From contig NZ_CP151762.1 of NCBI RefSeq assembly GCF_038443675.1, positions 124,001 through 188,000 of the forward strand: DNA of 64,000 bases, written 5' to 3'. A program made the translations under genes and the position numbers. The notes under the pieces are model-generated. The model did no database searches and was not told where the DNA came from. It saw nothing but the letters and a program-made list of their open reading frames with translations. This stretch comes from Yoonia sp. G8-12. Lineage in GTDB: Bacteria; Pseudomonadota; Alphaproteobacteria; Rhodobacterales; Rhodobacteraceae. Shown in pieces: positions 45,302 through 53,097 of this stretch. Position 1 is the first letter of the stretch; each line of letters begins with the position of its first letter.

Positions 45302-45884
45302 GGGCGCCACTCATGATGCGGGCCTGATTGGTCCGAACACGATCCTGCAACTGTTGCCGGTTCTGGAACGCGCAGGTGGCGTGCCATTTCGGGATAAGGT
45401 GATGGCCGCCGCAGGGGTGTTTGAGCCCCCACGCGATGATGGAATGATGCCAGAAGCGCCAGCGGCGCGGATGCATCAGGCATTGCGCGTGATCGAACCC
45501 GAAATGGCACCGTCACTGGCGTGGGCTGCGGGGGAACGCACGGCGCATTATATCATGGCGCGCCGCATCCCGAAGGCCGCGCAGGTTTTGTTGCGGGTGC
45601 TGCCTGGTGTCTTGGCTGGACCGATCCTGTCGAAAGCGATCGCACAACATGCCTGGACCTTTGTGGGGTCGGGTGAATTTGCGTTGGCAGGTCCTTTGAC
45701 TTTCGAGATCAAGGACAACCCGATCGTGCGCGGCGAGATAAGTGAGACGCCGCTGTGTCATTGGCACGCGGCGGTGTTCGAGACGCTTTTTCGCAGCTTG
45801 GTGGATCCGCGACTTCGGTGCGCCGAGCAATGCTGTTGTGCGACCGGGGCGTCCGCGTGCCGGTTTGTGCTGACGCGGTGCTAG
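45294..45884 (+). CDS. bchJ: BchJ, bacteriochlorophyll 4-vinyl-reductase-family protein (V4R domain)
   Basis: The 196-residue product is of the BchJ/V4R type: IGPNTILQLLPVLERAGG at the N terminus, VFEPPRDDGMMPEAPAARMHQAL, and the C-terminal cysteine/histidine cluster LCHWHAAVFETLF ... CAEQCCCATG that is typical of V4R domains. BchJ is linked to reduction or delivery of chlorophyllide precursors; its exact role is debated. I chose the ATG at 45294, inside the bchE stop region, over an upstream ATG at 45270 in the bchE sequence. A CCTCCGGCGGGAG element follows 27 bp downstream. Confidence 0.88.
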   Translation: MLRGATHDAGLIGPNTILQLLPVLERAGGVPFRDKVMAAAGVFEPPRDDGMMPEAPAARMHQALRVIEPEMAPSLAWAAGERTAHYIMARRIPKAAQVLLRVLPGVLAGPILSKAIAQHAWTFVGSGEFALAGPLTFEIKDNPIVRGEISETPLCHWHAAVFETLFRSLVDPRLRCAEQCCCATGASACRFVLTRC

Positions 45885-45910
45885 ATTCCAAAATTTCTGC
45901 GAATTTTGGT

Positions 45911-45945
45911 GCCTCCGGCGGGAGTTTTTCAGGCAAGATGATGAG
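45911..45945 (+). repeat. CCTCCGGCGGGAGTTTTT element, copy 2
   Basis: The same hairpin, T-run and GGCAAGATGAT tail as at 36267-36300, here after bchJ and before aspS. It fits a minimal intrinsic terminator of the bchEJ transcript. Confidence 0.6.
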
Positions 45946-46024
45946 GAACGGTTGACTTCATCCGGGCAAAGGGGTGTATCGGGCCGACTAATCGCCCAGT
46001 CCTAATGCCCAGAGGAATTGACCC

Positions 46025-47878
46025 ATGCACGCCTACCGTAGCCATACCTGTGCCGATCTGACCGCCGCCAACGTCGGTGAAACCGTGCGTCTGTCGGGGT
46101 GGGTGAACCGCGTGCGCGACCATGGTGGCATCCTGTTTATCGACCTGCGCGATCATTATGGCATCACACAGGTGCTCTGCGATCCGGATTCTGCGGCCTT
46201 TGCCGATGTGGAAAAGGTGCGGTCCGAGTGGTGTATCCGCATTGATGGCGAAGTGAAGGCGCGTGATCCGGAATTGGTGAACGCCAAACTGCCCACGGGC
46301 GAGGTTGAGGTATTTGTCCGCGCGATTGAGGTCTTGGGTGCTTCCAAAGAGCTGCCGCTGATGGTTTTCGGCGATCAGGAATATCCTGAGGAAACCCGCC
46401 TGAAGTACCGCTATCTGGACCTGCGCCGTGAGGCGATGCAGGACAACATGAAGCTGCGGTCCGATGTTGTGGCCTCAATGCGCCGCCGCATGTGGGACAG
46501 TGGGTTCCGTGAATATCAGACGCCAATTATTACGGCATCTTCCCCCGAGGGCGCGCGCGATTTTCTGGTGCCTTCGCGTTTGCATCCGGGAAGGTTTTAC
46601 GCCCTGCCGCAGGCCCCCCAGCAGTTCAAGCAACTGATCATGGTGTCGGGCTATGACAAGTATTTCCAGATTGCCCCGTGTTTCCGCGACGAAGACCCGC
46701 GCGCCGACCGGTCGCCCACAGACTTTTACCAGTTGGATCTGGAGATGTCCTTTGTTGAGCAGCAGGATGTGTTCGATACCATCCAGCCGGTGATTACGGG
46801 GATCTTTGAAGAGTTCGGCGGCGGTCGCAAGGTTGACCAGACGTGGGAGCAGATCAGCTATCGTGATGCGGCGCTTTGGTACGGCAGCGATAAGCCGGAT
46901 CTGCGCAACCCGATCAAGATGCAGGTTGTATCCGAGCATTTTGCAGGCTCTGGTTTTGCGATCTTTGCGAAACTTCTGGAGCAAGAGGGCACCGAGGTGC
47001 GCGCTATTCCGGCACCGACGGGTGGATCGCGCAAGTTCTGTGACCGCATGAATGCCTTTGCCCAGAAAGAGGGTTTGCCCGGCATGGGCTATATCTTCTG
47101 GCGCGAAAAGACCGCGGATGCGGTAGCCCAAGAGTTGGGCATTTCGGTGAAAGAGGCGCAAGCCAAGCTCAAATCAGGCGAAGTTGAAGGTGGTATGGAA
47201 GCGGCAGGGCCATTGGCCAAGAACATCGGGCCTGAGCGCACCGAGGCGATCCGCCAGCAGTTGGGCCTGGGCCTTGGCGATGCGGCGTTCTTCCTTGGTG
47301 GCAAGCCCAAGGCGTTTGAGGGTGTTGCTGGCAAGGCGCGTACCGTCATTGGTGACGAGTTGGGTTTGACCGACACGAACCGCTTTGCGTTTGCCTGGAT
47401 CGTGGATTTCCCGATTTACGAGCAGGACGAAGAGACCGGCAAGATTGATTTTGAACACAACCCGTTCTCGATGCCCCAAGGTGGGATGGAAGCGCTGCAA
47501 GGTGATCCGCTGAACGTGCTGGGCTATCAGTATGATCTGGCCTGCAACGGGTATGAGTTGGTGTCGGGTGCGATCCGGAACCACCGTCCCGAGATTATGT
47601 TCAAGGCATTTGAACTGGCCGGTTACGGTAAGGACGAGGTTGAAAAGCGCTTTGGTGGCATGGTCAACGCGTTCCAGTATGGCGCGCCACCCCACGGGGG
47701 TTGTGCGGCTGGGATCGACCGTATCGTGATGTTGTTGGCGAATGCGTCTAACATCCGCGAGGTCATTATGTTCCCGATGAACCAGCGTGCCGAGGACCTG
47801 ATGATGAGCGCGCCAAGCGAGCCGCAGAACGAGCAGTTGCGCGAATTGCGCCTGCGCGTCCTGCCACCCGAAAGCTAA
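46025..47878 (+). CDS. aspS: Aspartyl-tRNA synthetase
   Basis: The 617-residue class IIb synthetase has an N-terminal anticodon-binding OB domain (GETVRLSGWVNRVRDHGGILFIDLRDHYG), motif 2 region CFRDEDPRADRSPTDFYQLD and motif 3 GGCAAGIDRIVMLL. The GAD insert is present between them. In alphaproteobacteria this enzyme is often of the non-discriminating type that also forms Asp-tRNA-Asn; the sequence alone does not settle that. A GGCGGG/CCCGCC hairpin lies between its stop and the convergent response regulator gene. Confidence 0.96.
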   Translation: MHAYRSHTCADLTAANVGETVRLSGWVNRVRDHGGILFIDLRDHYGITQVLCDPDSAAFADVEKVRSEWCIRIDGEVKARDPELVNAKLPTGEVEVFVRAIEVLGASKELPLMVFGDQEYPEETRLKYRYLDLRREAMQDNMKLRSDVVASMRRRMWDSGFREYQTPIITASSPEGARDFLVPSRLHPGRFYALPQAPQQFKQLIMVSGYDKYFQIAPCFRDEDPRADRSPTDFYQLDLEMSFVEQQDVFDTIQPVITGIFEEFGGGRKVDQTWEQISYRDAALWYGSDKPDLRNPIKMQVVSEHFAGSGFAIFAKLLEQEGTEVRAIPAPTGGSRKFCDRMNAFAQKEGLPGMGYIFWREKTADAVAQELGISVKEAQAKLKSGEVEGGMEAAGPLAKNIGPERTEAIRQQLGLGLGDAAFFLGGKPKAFEGVAGKARTVIGDELGLTDTNRFAFAWIVDFPIYEQDEETGKIDFEHNPFSMPQGGMEALQGDPLNVLGYQYDLACNGYELVSGAIRNHRPEIMFKAFELAGYGKDEVEKRFGGMVNAFQYGAPPHGGCAAGIDRIVMLLANASNIREVIMFPMNQRAEDLMMSAPSEPQNEQLRELRLRVLPPES

Positions 47879-47889
47879 AAGGCGGGGCC

Positions 47890-48603
47890 TTAGATAGGCC
47901 CGCCTGCCGCAATCCGCGTTTGCACAAGTTGTGACAGAGCGACGACGCCTGCGTCCGCGTTGCGGCCTGCGCGCCGAAGCTGAACCAGATTTTCGACCGC
48001 TGCGTCAAGATCATGGTCTTTTGCGCTGCGCGCCACGCCGCCCAAAAACTGGGTGACATAGTCGAGGGCGCCATCCTCATCCGTGTCGTTGAGCACTTGC
48101 GCGATATGGTGCATGTCATCGCGATAGGCGACCAGATTGGGCCGGATTGTTTCGTCCGATACGGCGCGGGGTGATGCAGGCTGCCGCTCTTTGGGCAGAT
48201 TGTGCAGGATGGCGGACTGAAATGCCAAAAGGCTTTGCACGGGCTTGGCGACAAAACCATCTGCACCGGCAGCCATCACTTCGTTTGCGTACTCGTCCCC
48301 GCTCATGCCCAGCAGGACCTCAATCCGCGGCGTTGCCTGAGAGAGCGCACGCAGCAGCGACAACCCAGAGCCATCGGGCAAGCCCACATCGACCAAAATC
48401 ACATTGGGCCGATAGATCGCCAGATGCCGCCGCGCGTTTTCAAGGCTATCCGCCCGTCGCAGCCGCGCACCCGAGCGCAGGCACATCAAGCGTATGGCCT
48501 CGCTTGCGAAACGGCTGTCTTCGACCACAAGAACGGTCAGGCCGAGCAGTGGGCGGCGTGCGGTGGGTGCACGGGTGAACATCAGGTCGTCAAGCGTTGC
48601 CAT
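47890..48603 (-). CDS. Single-domain response regulator with C-terminal helical extension
   Basis: The 237-residue product has a receiver domain with the acidic pair and phosphorylation site (LTVLVVEDSRFASEAIR, NVILVDVGLPDGSG) and the conserved lysine in ADGFVAKPVQS. After about residue 145 comes a helical region (LVAYRDDMHHIAQVL ... AVENLVQLRRAG) of no recognised output type, similar in size to an HPt or phosphatase-like helper. The ATG at 48601-48603 follows AGGGACGAATC; more upstream in-frame codons have no start context. No histidine kinase is adjacent. Confidence 0.85.
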   Translation of the reverse strand: MATLDDLMFTRAPTARRPLLGLTVLVVEDSRFASEAIRLMCLRSGARLRRADSLENARRHLAIYRPNVILVDVGLPDGSGLSLLRALSQATPRIEVLLGMSGDEYANEVMAAGADGFVAKPVQSLLAFQSAILHNLPKERQPASPRAVSDETIRPNLVAYRDDMHHIAQVLNDTDEDGALDYVTQFLGGVARSAKDHDLDAAVENLVQLRRAGRNADAGVVALSQLVQTRIAAGGPI

Positions 48604-48729
48604 TTTGATTCGTCCCTTCGTTGCAGCTGCGTTAATCAAAGCAGCACAAGGTGAAGAGATGATTAACCGGATCATCCGTTGCGCCCGCCTTTTACGCAGG
48701 TCATAAAGTGCAAAACAGGAGAAATGCCC

Positions 48730-49134
48730 ATGATTGGCCGTCTGAACCATGTCGCAATTGCCGTCCCCGATCTGGAGGCCGCAAGCGCGCAATACCGCAC
48801 AATGCTGGGGGCGGACGTGGGTGCGCCGCAGGATGAGCCGGACCACGGTGTGACGGTTGTTTTTATCAACCTTCCGAACACCAAGATTGAACTGCTTTAT
48901 CCGCTTGGCGAAGGCTCACCCATTCAGGGTTTTTTGGATAAGAACCCGTCGGGCGGCATTCACCATGTCTGTTATGAGGTAGACGATATTCTGGCCGCCC
49001 GCGATCATCTGCTGGCTGAAGGCGCGCGCGTTCTGGGTGGGGGCGAGCCGAAAATCGGGGCACATGGCAAGCCGGTTCTCTTTTTGCACCCCAAGGACTT
49101 CAATGGCTGTCTGATCGAGCTTGAGCAGGTTTAG
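48730..49134 (+). CDS. mce: Methylmalonyl-CoA epimerase
   Basis: The 134-residue product is a vicinal-oxygen-chelate (glyoxalase-fold) protein with metal-binding residues in RLNHVAIAVPDLE, IELLYPLGE and GIHHVCYEVDD, all diagnostic of methylmalonyl-CoA epimerase. It interconverts the two epimers in the propionyl-CoA and ethylmalonyl-CoA pathways. ATGs occur at 48724 and 48730; AGGAG at 48717-48721 is correctly spaced only for 48730. The next gene, DUF1467, is a conserved neighbour of mce in alphaproteobacteria. Confidence 0.92.
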   Translation: MIGRLNHVAIAVPDLEAASAQYRTMLGADVGAPQDEPDHGVTVVFINLPNTKIELLYPLGEGSPIQGFLDKNPSGGIHHVCYEVDDILAARDHLLAEGARVLGGGEPKIGAHGKPVLFLHPKDFNGCLIELEQV

Positions 49135-49198
49135 CCCCTTGTCCTGACGCGCAAACGGCGTATCTGAGGGATAGCCACGCTACATAAGGAATATCGTT

Positions 49199-49486
49199 TT
49201 GGGTCCCGTTTCCGGTCTTGTTCTGCTTGCAGTCATTTGGACAGTTGTTTTCTTTATCGTCCTGCCGCTGCGTCTTGAAACCCAAGGCGAAGCAGGTGAG
49301 ATCGTGCCCGGCACCCATGCGTCGTCGCCTGCGGATTTCAGTTTCAAGCGCAAGGCGCGGCTGACCACAATGTGGGCCGTGCCGATCTGGGTTGTCATTG
49401 CCGGCACGATCCTGTCAGGGGCCGTTTCGGTGCGCGATATCGACTGGTTCGAGCGGATGTCGACCCCTGAGGTCAGTCGCGACTGA
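49199..49486 (+). CDS. DUF1467 family membrane protein
   Basis: A 95-residue protein with two membrane helices (VSGLVLLAVIWTVVFFIVLPL and AVPIWVVIAGTILSGAVSV) around a short soluble loop, typical of DUF1467. The start is a TTG at 49199 preceded by AAGGA at 49186-49190; no ATG fits the N terminus. It is cotranscribed with mce. Function is unknown in the family. Its end overlaps the convergent CysZ-like gene by 14 bp. Confidence 0.83.
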   Translation: MGPVSGLVLLAVIWTVVFFIVLPLRLETQGEAGEIVPGTHASSPADFSFKRKARLTTMWAVPIWVVIAGTILSGAVSVRDIDWFERMSTPEVSRD

Positions 49487-50162
49487 CAGCGTGGTAAAGG
49501 TGTGTGAAGGTAGCGGCACCCAAGATCGGGATCACCAGATTGATCAGCGGAAATGACAGCGGCACCGCCATCAGGCAGCCTGCCAGCCAGATTTTTGCTT
49601 GGTGCTTTTTGCGCAGATCTATGGCTCGCGCCCGCCCGACGCGGCGCATGGCAGCCAATGTGAAGTATTCCCGCCCCAGCAAGAACCCGTTGAGCGCGTA
49701 GAAGATAAAAAGCGCGGCAAACGGAAAAAGCACGTAGAGAAAGAAGGCAAAAAGGTTTGCCACGATCAACACGCCCATGAAATTCACGCTATCGCGCAGC
49801 CCGTCCCAGAAGGTGACGTGCGGTACGTCAGGCAGCGTTGGAAAGTGTTTGTCCTCAACCGCCTGCGCCACCTCATCGAGAAAGAGCGACGTGATGGCCG
49901 AAGCGACGGGGACCATCAGAAAGATCGACATCACGATGACAAGACCGAGCGATCCCCAGCTGAGCAGGTCGCCAATCCATGTGACTTCGCCCACGCCGGG
50001 CAGGGTGATCGGGGCTTCGGTCAGCCATTCGATCAGCCACAGCAGACCCGCATAAATGCCGATCAGCAAAGCGATTGTCAGGCCGATCCCGCGCCAGAGG
50101 ACACTACGAAAGCGGGGGTCAGGCAGTTGGGCGATGGCCTTGAGAAAAGACGCAAGGATCAT
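49473..50162 (-). CDS. EI24/CysZ-like membrane protein
   Basis: The 229-residue product has at least five hydrophobic helices (WRGIGLTIALLIGIYAGLLWLIEWL, WGSLGLVIVMSIFLMVPVASAITSLFLDEVA and others) and the EI24 domain pattern ending in FTLAAMRRVGRARAIDLRKKHQ. E. coli CysZ of this family is a sulfate channel; in alphaproteobacteria the role is not established. The ATG at 50162 overlaps the stop of the nitroreductase gene (ATGA), so the two form an operon. Confidence 0.85.
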   Translation of the reverse strand: MILASFLKAIAQLPDPRFRSVLWRGIGLTIALLIGIYAGLLWLIEWLTEAPITLPGVGEVTWIGDLLSWGSLGLVIVMSIFLMVPVASAITSLFLDEVAQAVEDKHFPTLPDVPHVTFWDGLRDSVNFMGVLIVANLFAFFLYVLFPFAALFIFYALNGFLLGREYFTLAAMRRVGRARAIDLRKKHQAKIWLAGCLMAVPLSFPLINLVIPILGAATFTHLYHAVSRD

Positions 50163-50736
50163 GTGTCGGCCCAAGTGGTGATGGCGGACAGATCAGGGCG
50201 TGGCCTTTCAGGCGGCGCGCTGGTTTCGGTGCCGAGGTGGATGAAACCCGCCACGGTTTCGTGCGGGGCCAGGCCCAAGCCTTCGGTCACGAACGTTGCA
50301 TCATGGCTGGCCCAGCCTGAGAGCCAATTTGCCCCCACCCAGCGGCAAGGCCCGCGTTTACCAGCGCCAGACAGACAGCACCCGCGGAATAGACCTGTTC
50401 GATATGGGGGATTTTGTCCGAGGGTTTGGGGCTGGAGATGACCGCGACGGCCAGATCAGCGTTTGCAAATTGGTCGTGGGCCTTGGTGATCTTTTCGGCG
50501 TCAATGCCAAGGGCGGTGCCGCGTGCGGGCACCAAAGTTGCCAGCCGCATGAGGGCGGGTTTTGTCAGGACAATAAAGCGCCACGGTTCCAGCTTGCCAT
50601 GATCGGGCGTGCGGGCGGCAGCAGTCAGCAGGATGTCCAGCGTGGCACGGTCCGGCACCGGCGTTGTCAGCGTCTTGGCGGGGCGCGACCTGCGGGTGAG
50701 TAGAAAATCGAGGGCGGCTTGGTTCGGTGTGGGCAT
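50159..50736 (-). pseudogene. Nitroreductase family protein (NAD(P)H/FMN), one-base frameshift
   Basis: The N-terminal part (LDFLLTRRSRPAKTL, LLTAAARTPDHGKLEPWRFIVL, VYSAGAVCLALVNAGLAAGWG) is a nitroreductase of the YdjA/RutE-like type. It continues in the -1 frame as ANWLSGWASHDATFVTEGLGLAPHETVAGFIHLG. The run of five C at 50332-50336 (five G on the coding strand) would restore 192 residues if it were six. Members reduce nitro compounds or quinones with FMN. It precedes and overlaps the CysZ-like gene. Confidence 0.87.
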
Positions 50737-51154
50737 GGCGGGGTCCTGCGTTTTGTTCGCGTACAGATAAGTAGGCAATGACAAGGTGGCAACAGGGGTG
50801 CGGGCGTTTAAAAATTCGCGCGCCAGACATTGGGTGGCTTTCTGGCTTGCGGTCTGGATCCAATCCGGCACACCGGACATTGACGCAAATCGCAGCGAAT
50901 GGGGGCTTCGAGCCCATTGTGTGAATTCGGGTTTCTCGCTGCGTGCGCTCGCAGCGCGGAAGATGCTGCCTCTGCGTAAAACTAGGAACCGCCGCGCGGT
51001 GGGAAAACCAGTCATTCGTGCAGAGTGCAGCAAGTATCAATGATAACATTTGCAAGTTGCTGACAAAGCCCCGATTTGTGGTTCCCTTAAACAGGATGAA
51101 CAACAATGACGACCGAGACGTCTTAGTTTCTACCTTTTGAATGGAAAACCTAGG
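50737..51154. other. Non-coding interval
   Basis: I see no gene in these 418 bp. They hold an imperfect palindrome with arms CGCTGCG and CGCAGCG (50937-50956) and a short GC-rich patch. The stretch separates the nitroreductase operon from the lipoprotein/adhesin genes, and base composition falls towards the latter. Confidence 0.5.
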
Positions 51155-51820
51155 TTAGTTCGACTCGGCCCCACCCAAAAGAATTCTAACGGTCCTCTCG
51201 TCTGAACCGTTTGTAGTGGCATCGAAGTCGGATAGCCCCCAGATCAACAAGGTGTCGTCGCCCTCAAGTTGACCGAAGCCACCCCCTATTACGGTTTGAT
51301 CCGGTACAGTGAAACCACCTGTGCCGGTCAATGATCCTGTCAAATCTGCGACAAACGCACTTTCCGCAGCAACACCATTCGTGATCGAAAGACTGCCGGC
51401 CAATGTTGATTCTGGAATCAGATCACATGCAGGGATTTCAACGCATCCGCTTTCGGTCGAATAAAGCGTAAAGTTATCCGCCGAACCTGCAACAACGCCG
51501 GTGTCAAATGCAAAAGTAACCTCAGCATCACCCATCGCAACATCTTGATTGCCGGTGTTTCCGTCAACATCCGCCTCGTAGATGGCACTCATAGTTCCTT
51601 GAAATGTCGTATCGCCCGAAGGGACTGTAGCGGTAGCCGAGGGGACAATCTGAACATCAAAGTTTGAAAGGTCCTGTCCGGCAAAGGCATCTGTGGTGAT
51701 TTGATCGAACGACACGGAAGGTACAGTGACGTCCGGACTGCCGCCACCGCCGCCACCGCAGCTTGCCAAAGTAGAGAGCAGAATTAGGCCACCCAGACTA
51801 CGCATTGGATCCTTTGACAT
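51155..51820 (-). CDS. Surface lipoprotein, transferrin-binding-protein-like beta-barrel
   Basis: The 221-residue product begins MSKDPMRSLGGLILLSTLASC, a lipoprotein signal with lipobox LASC followed by six glycines. The rest is acidic and beta-rich (FQGTMSAIYEADVDG, GDAEVTFAFDTGVVAG, GGGFGQLEGDDTLLIWGL), a pattern like transferrin-binding B-type barrels and Slam-exported lipoproteins. The ATG at 51820 fits the signal; upstream in-frame codons do not. It lies 34 bp after the RTX-like gene on the same strand and may be cotranscribed. Confidence 0.72.
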   Translation of the reverse strand: MSKDPMRSLGGLILLSTLASCGGGGGGSPDVTVPSVSFDQITTDAFAGQDLSNFDVQIVPSATATVPSGDTTFQGTMSAIYEADVDGNTGNQDVAMGDAEVTFAFDTGVVAGSADNFTLYSTESGCVEIPACDLIPESTLAGSLSITNGVAAESAFVADLTGSLTGTGGFTVPDQTVIGGGFGQLEGDDTLLIWGLSDFDATTNGSDERTVRILLGGAESN

Positions 51821-51854
51821 GTTCACTCCACTAGTTTCATTCTGTTGCGAAATC

Positions 51855-53096
51855 TCAAACGAAGACAAAATCGTCTGTCACCAGAGAGGCAAAATCGACT
51901 CCCAGAAGTAGGATTTGATCGCCTTGTTCAGTGTAGTTGATCAGCGCGCCGTTACCGTTCTCATAATCCAGGATGGTAAGGCCGTCTTGCCCTGTGACGC
52001 CAGCTCTACTGAGATCGATGACATCCTCGCCAGAGGAAAAATCTGTGATAATGTCAAACCCATAAGAGGTGTCAAAAATGAAGACATCCGCCCCAACTCC
52101 ACCGAAAAGAACATCGTTCCCTGCTCCTGCGTCAATGTGATCTTCGAGAACCGAACCAAAAATGATGTTGGCTTCATCACGCTCATCCGTCGACAGAGGT
52201 GTCAAAGTCCCGACATCCTCAGCAGTTACGGTAACTGAAACGGGCGCGCCAACATTGCCAGCGGCGTCAGATGCTGCAACGCCTAGAGTGAAGCTATTGT
52301 TCCCAATCTCATAATCATTTGCTGCGGAACCAACACCTGCGTCAGTCAAAGTGATCTCGCCTTGACTGTTGATCTGAAACCAGGGTGTCGCTCCACCGGG
52401 GTCGCCGGAGATGATCTCATAGCCGGTGACAGCCACGTTGTCTGTCGCACTCACGCTAACCAGAACATCTGTCGGGCTGCTATTCTCATCATAAGTGATC
52501 GGGTCGGCAATTGCCGTGATCACAGGCGTTTCATCATCAACGTCGCTCACCGTCAGTATCACAACGGCCGATGAGCCCAAATTGTCAATAGCGTCGGAAG
52601 CTGCAACGCTCAGGGTAAAGCTATTTTCACCAGTTTCAAAATCGTTCGCCGATGCCGAAATGCCCGCAGCGGTCAACGTGATCTCGCCCTGACTGTTGAT
52701 CTCAAACCAAGGTGTCGTTCCACCGGGGTCACCAGAGGTTATGTTGTAGCCGGTAACAGCTGCATTATCTGCAGCCATCAAGGTAACCAGAACATCCGTA
52801 GTACTCCGGTTCTCCTCGTAGCTGATGGCCCCAGATGGTGTAATATCCAAGTTCGTCTCTGCTGCATCTAAGACCTGAACCGACAATGTGGTTGTGCTAT
52901 CAGGGTTTCCACCAAGGCTCGGATCATTGACCTCAATGGTGACATCAAGAGTAATGTTGCCGCTCTCATAATCGAGTACGACACCAGCCCTAAGATACAA
53001 AACTGAACCAATCACCTCGAAGAGGTCAGCATCGTCGCCCGACAAACTAATAATATTGGTTCCGAGAGTATCATCAATCAAGATGATGTCTGCCAT
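51855..53096 (-). CDS. C-terminal part of a cadherin-like RTX protein (probable type I secretion substrate)
   Basis: This 413-codon part has cadherin-like repeats (each with a DENxSPTDVLVxV...GDPGGxTPWF pattern), then one or two calcium-binding RTX nonapeptides (HIDAGAGNDVLFGGVGADVFIFD) and a C-terminal type I secretion-like tail ending in hydrophobic DFVFV. It is in a different frame from the next ORF upstream, but the sequences join if one base is removed at 53111-53118, giving one protein of about 946 residues. It may be annotated separately, but I consider it the 3' half of a single gene. Confidence 0.78.
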   Translation of the reverse strand: MADIILIDDTLGTNIISLSGDDADLFEVIGSVLYLRAGVVLDYESGNITLDVTIEVNDPSLGGNPDSTTTLSVQVLDAAETNLDITPSGAISYEENRSTTDVLVTLMAADNAAVTGYNITSGDPGGTTPWFEINSQGEITLTAAGISASANDFETGENSFTLSVAASDAIDNLGSSAVVILTVSDVDDETPVITAIADPITYDENSSPTDVLVSVSATDNVAVTGYEIISGDPGGATPWFQINSQGEITLTDAGVGSAANDYEIGNNSFTLGVAASDAAGNVGAPVSVTVTAEDVGTLTPLSTDERDEANIIFGSVLEDHIDAGAGNDVLFGGVGADVFIFDTSYGFDIITDFSSGEDVIDLSRAGVTGQDGLTILDYENGNGALINYTEQGDQILLLGVDFASLVTDDFVFV

Positions 53097-53097
53097 C

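Noticed and set aside
46475..47161. 228-codon minus-strand frame inside aspS
   Set aside because: Antisense to conserved class II synthetase motifs.
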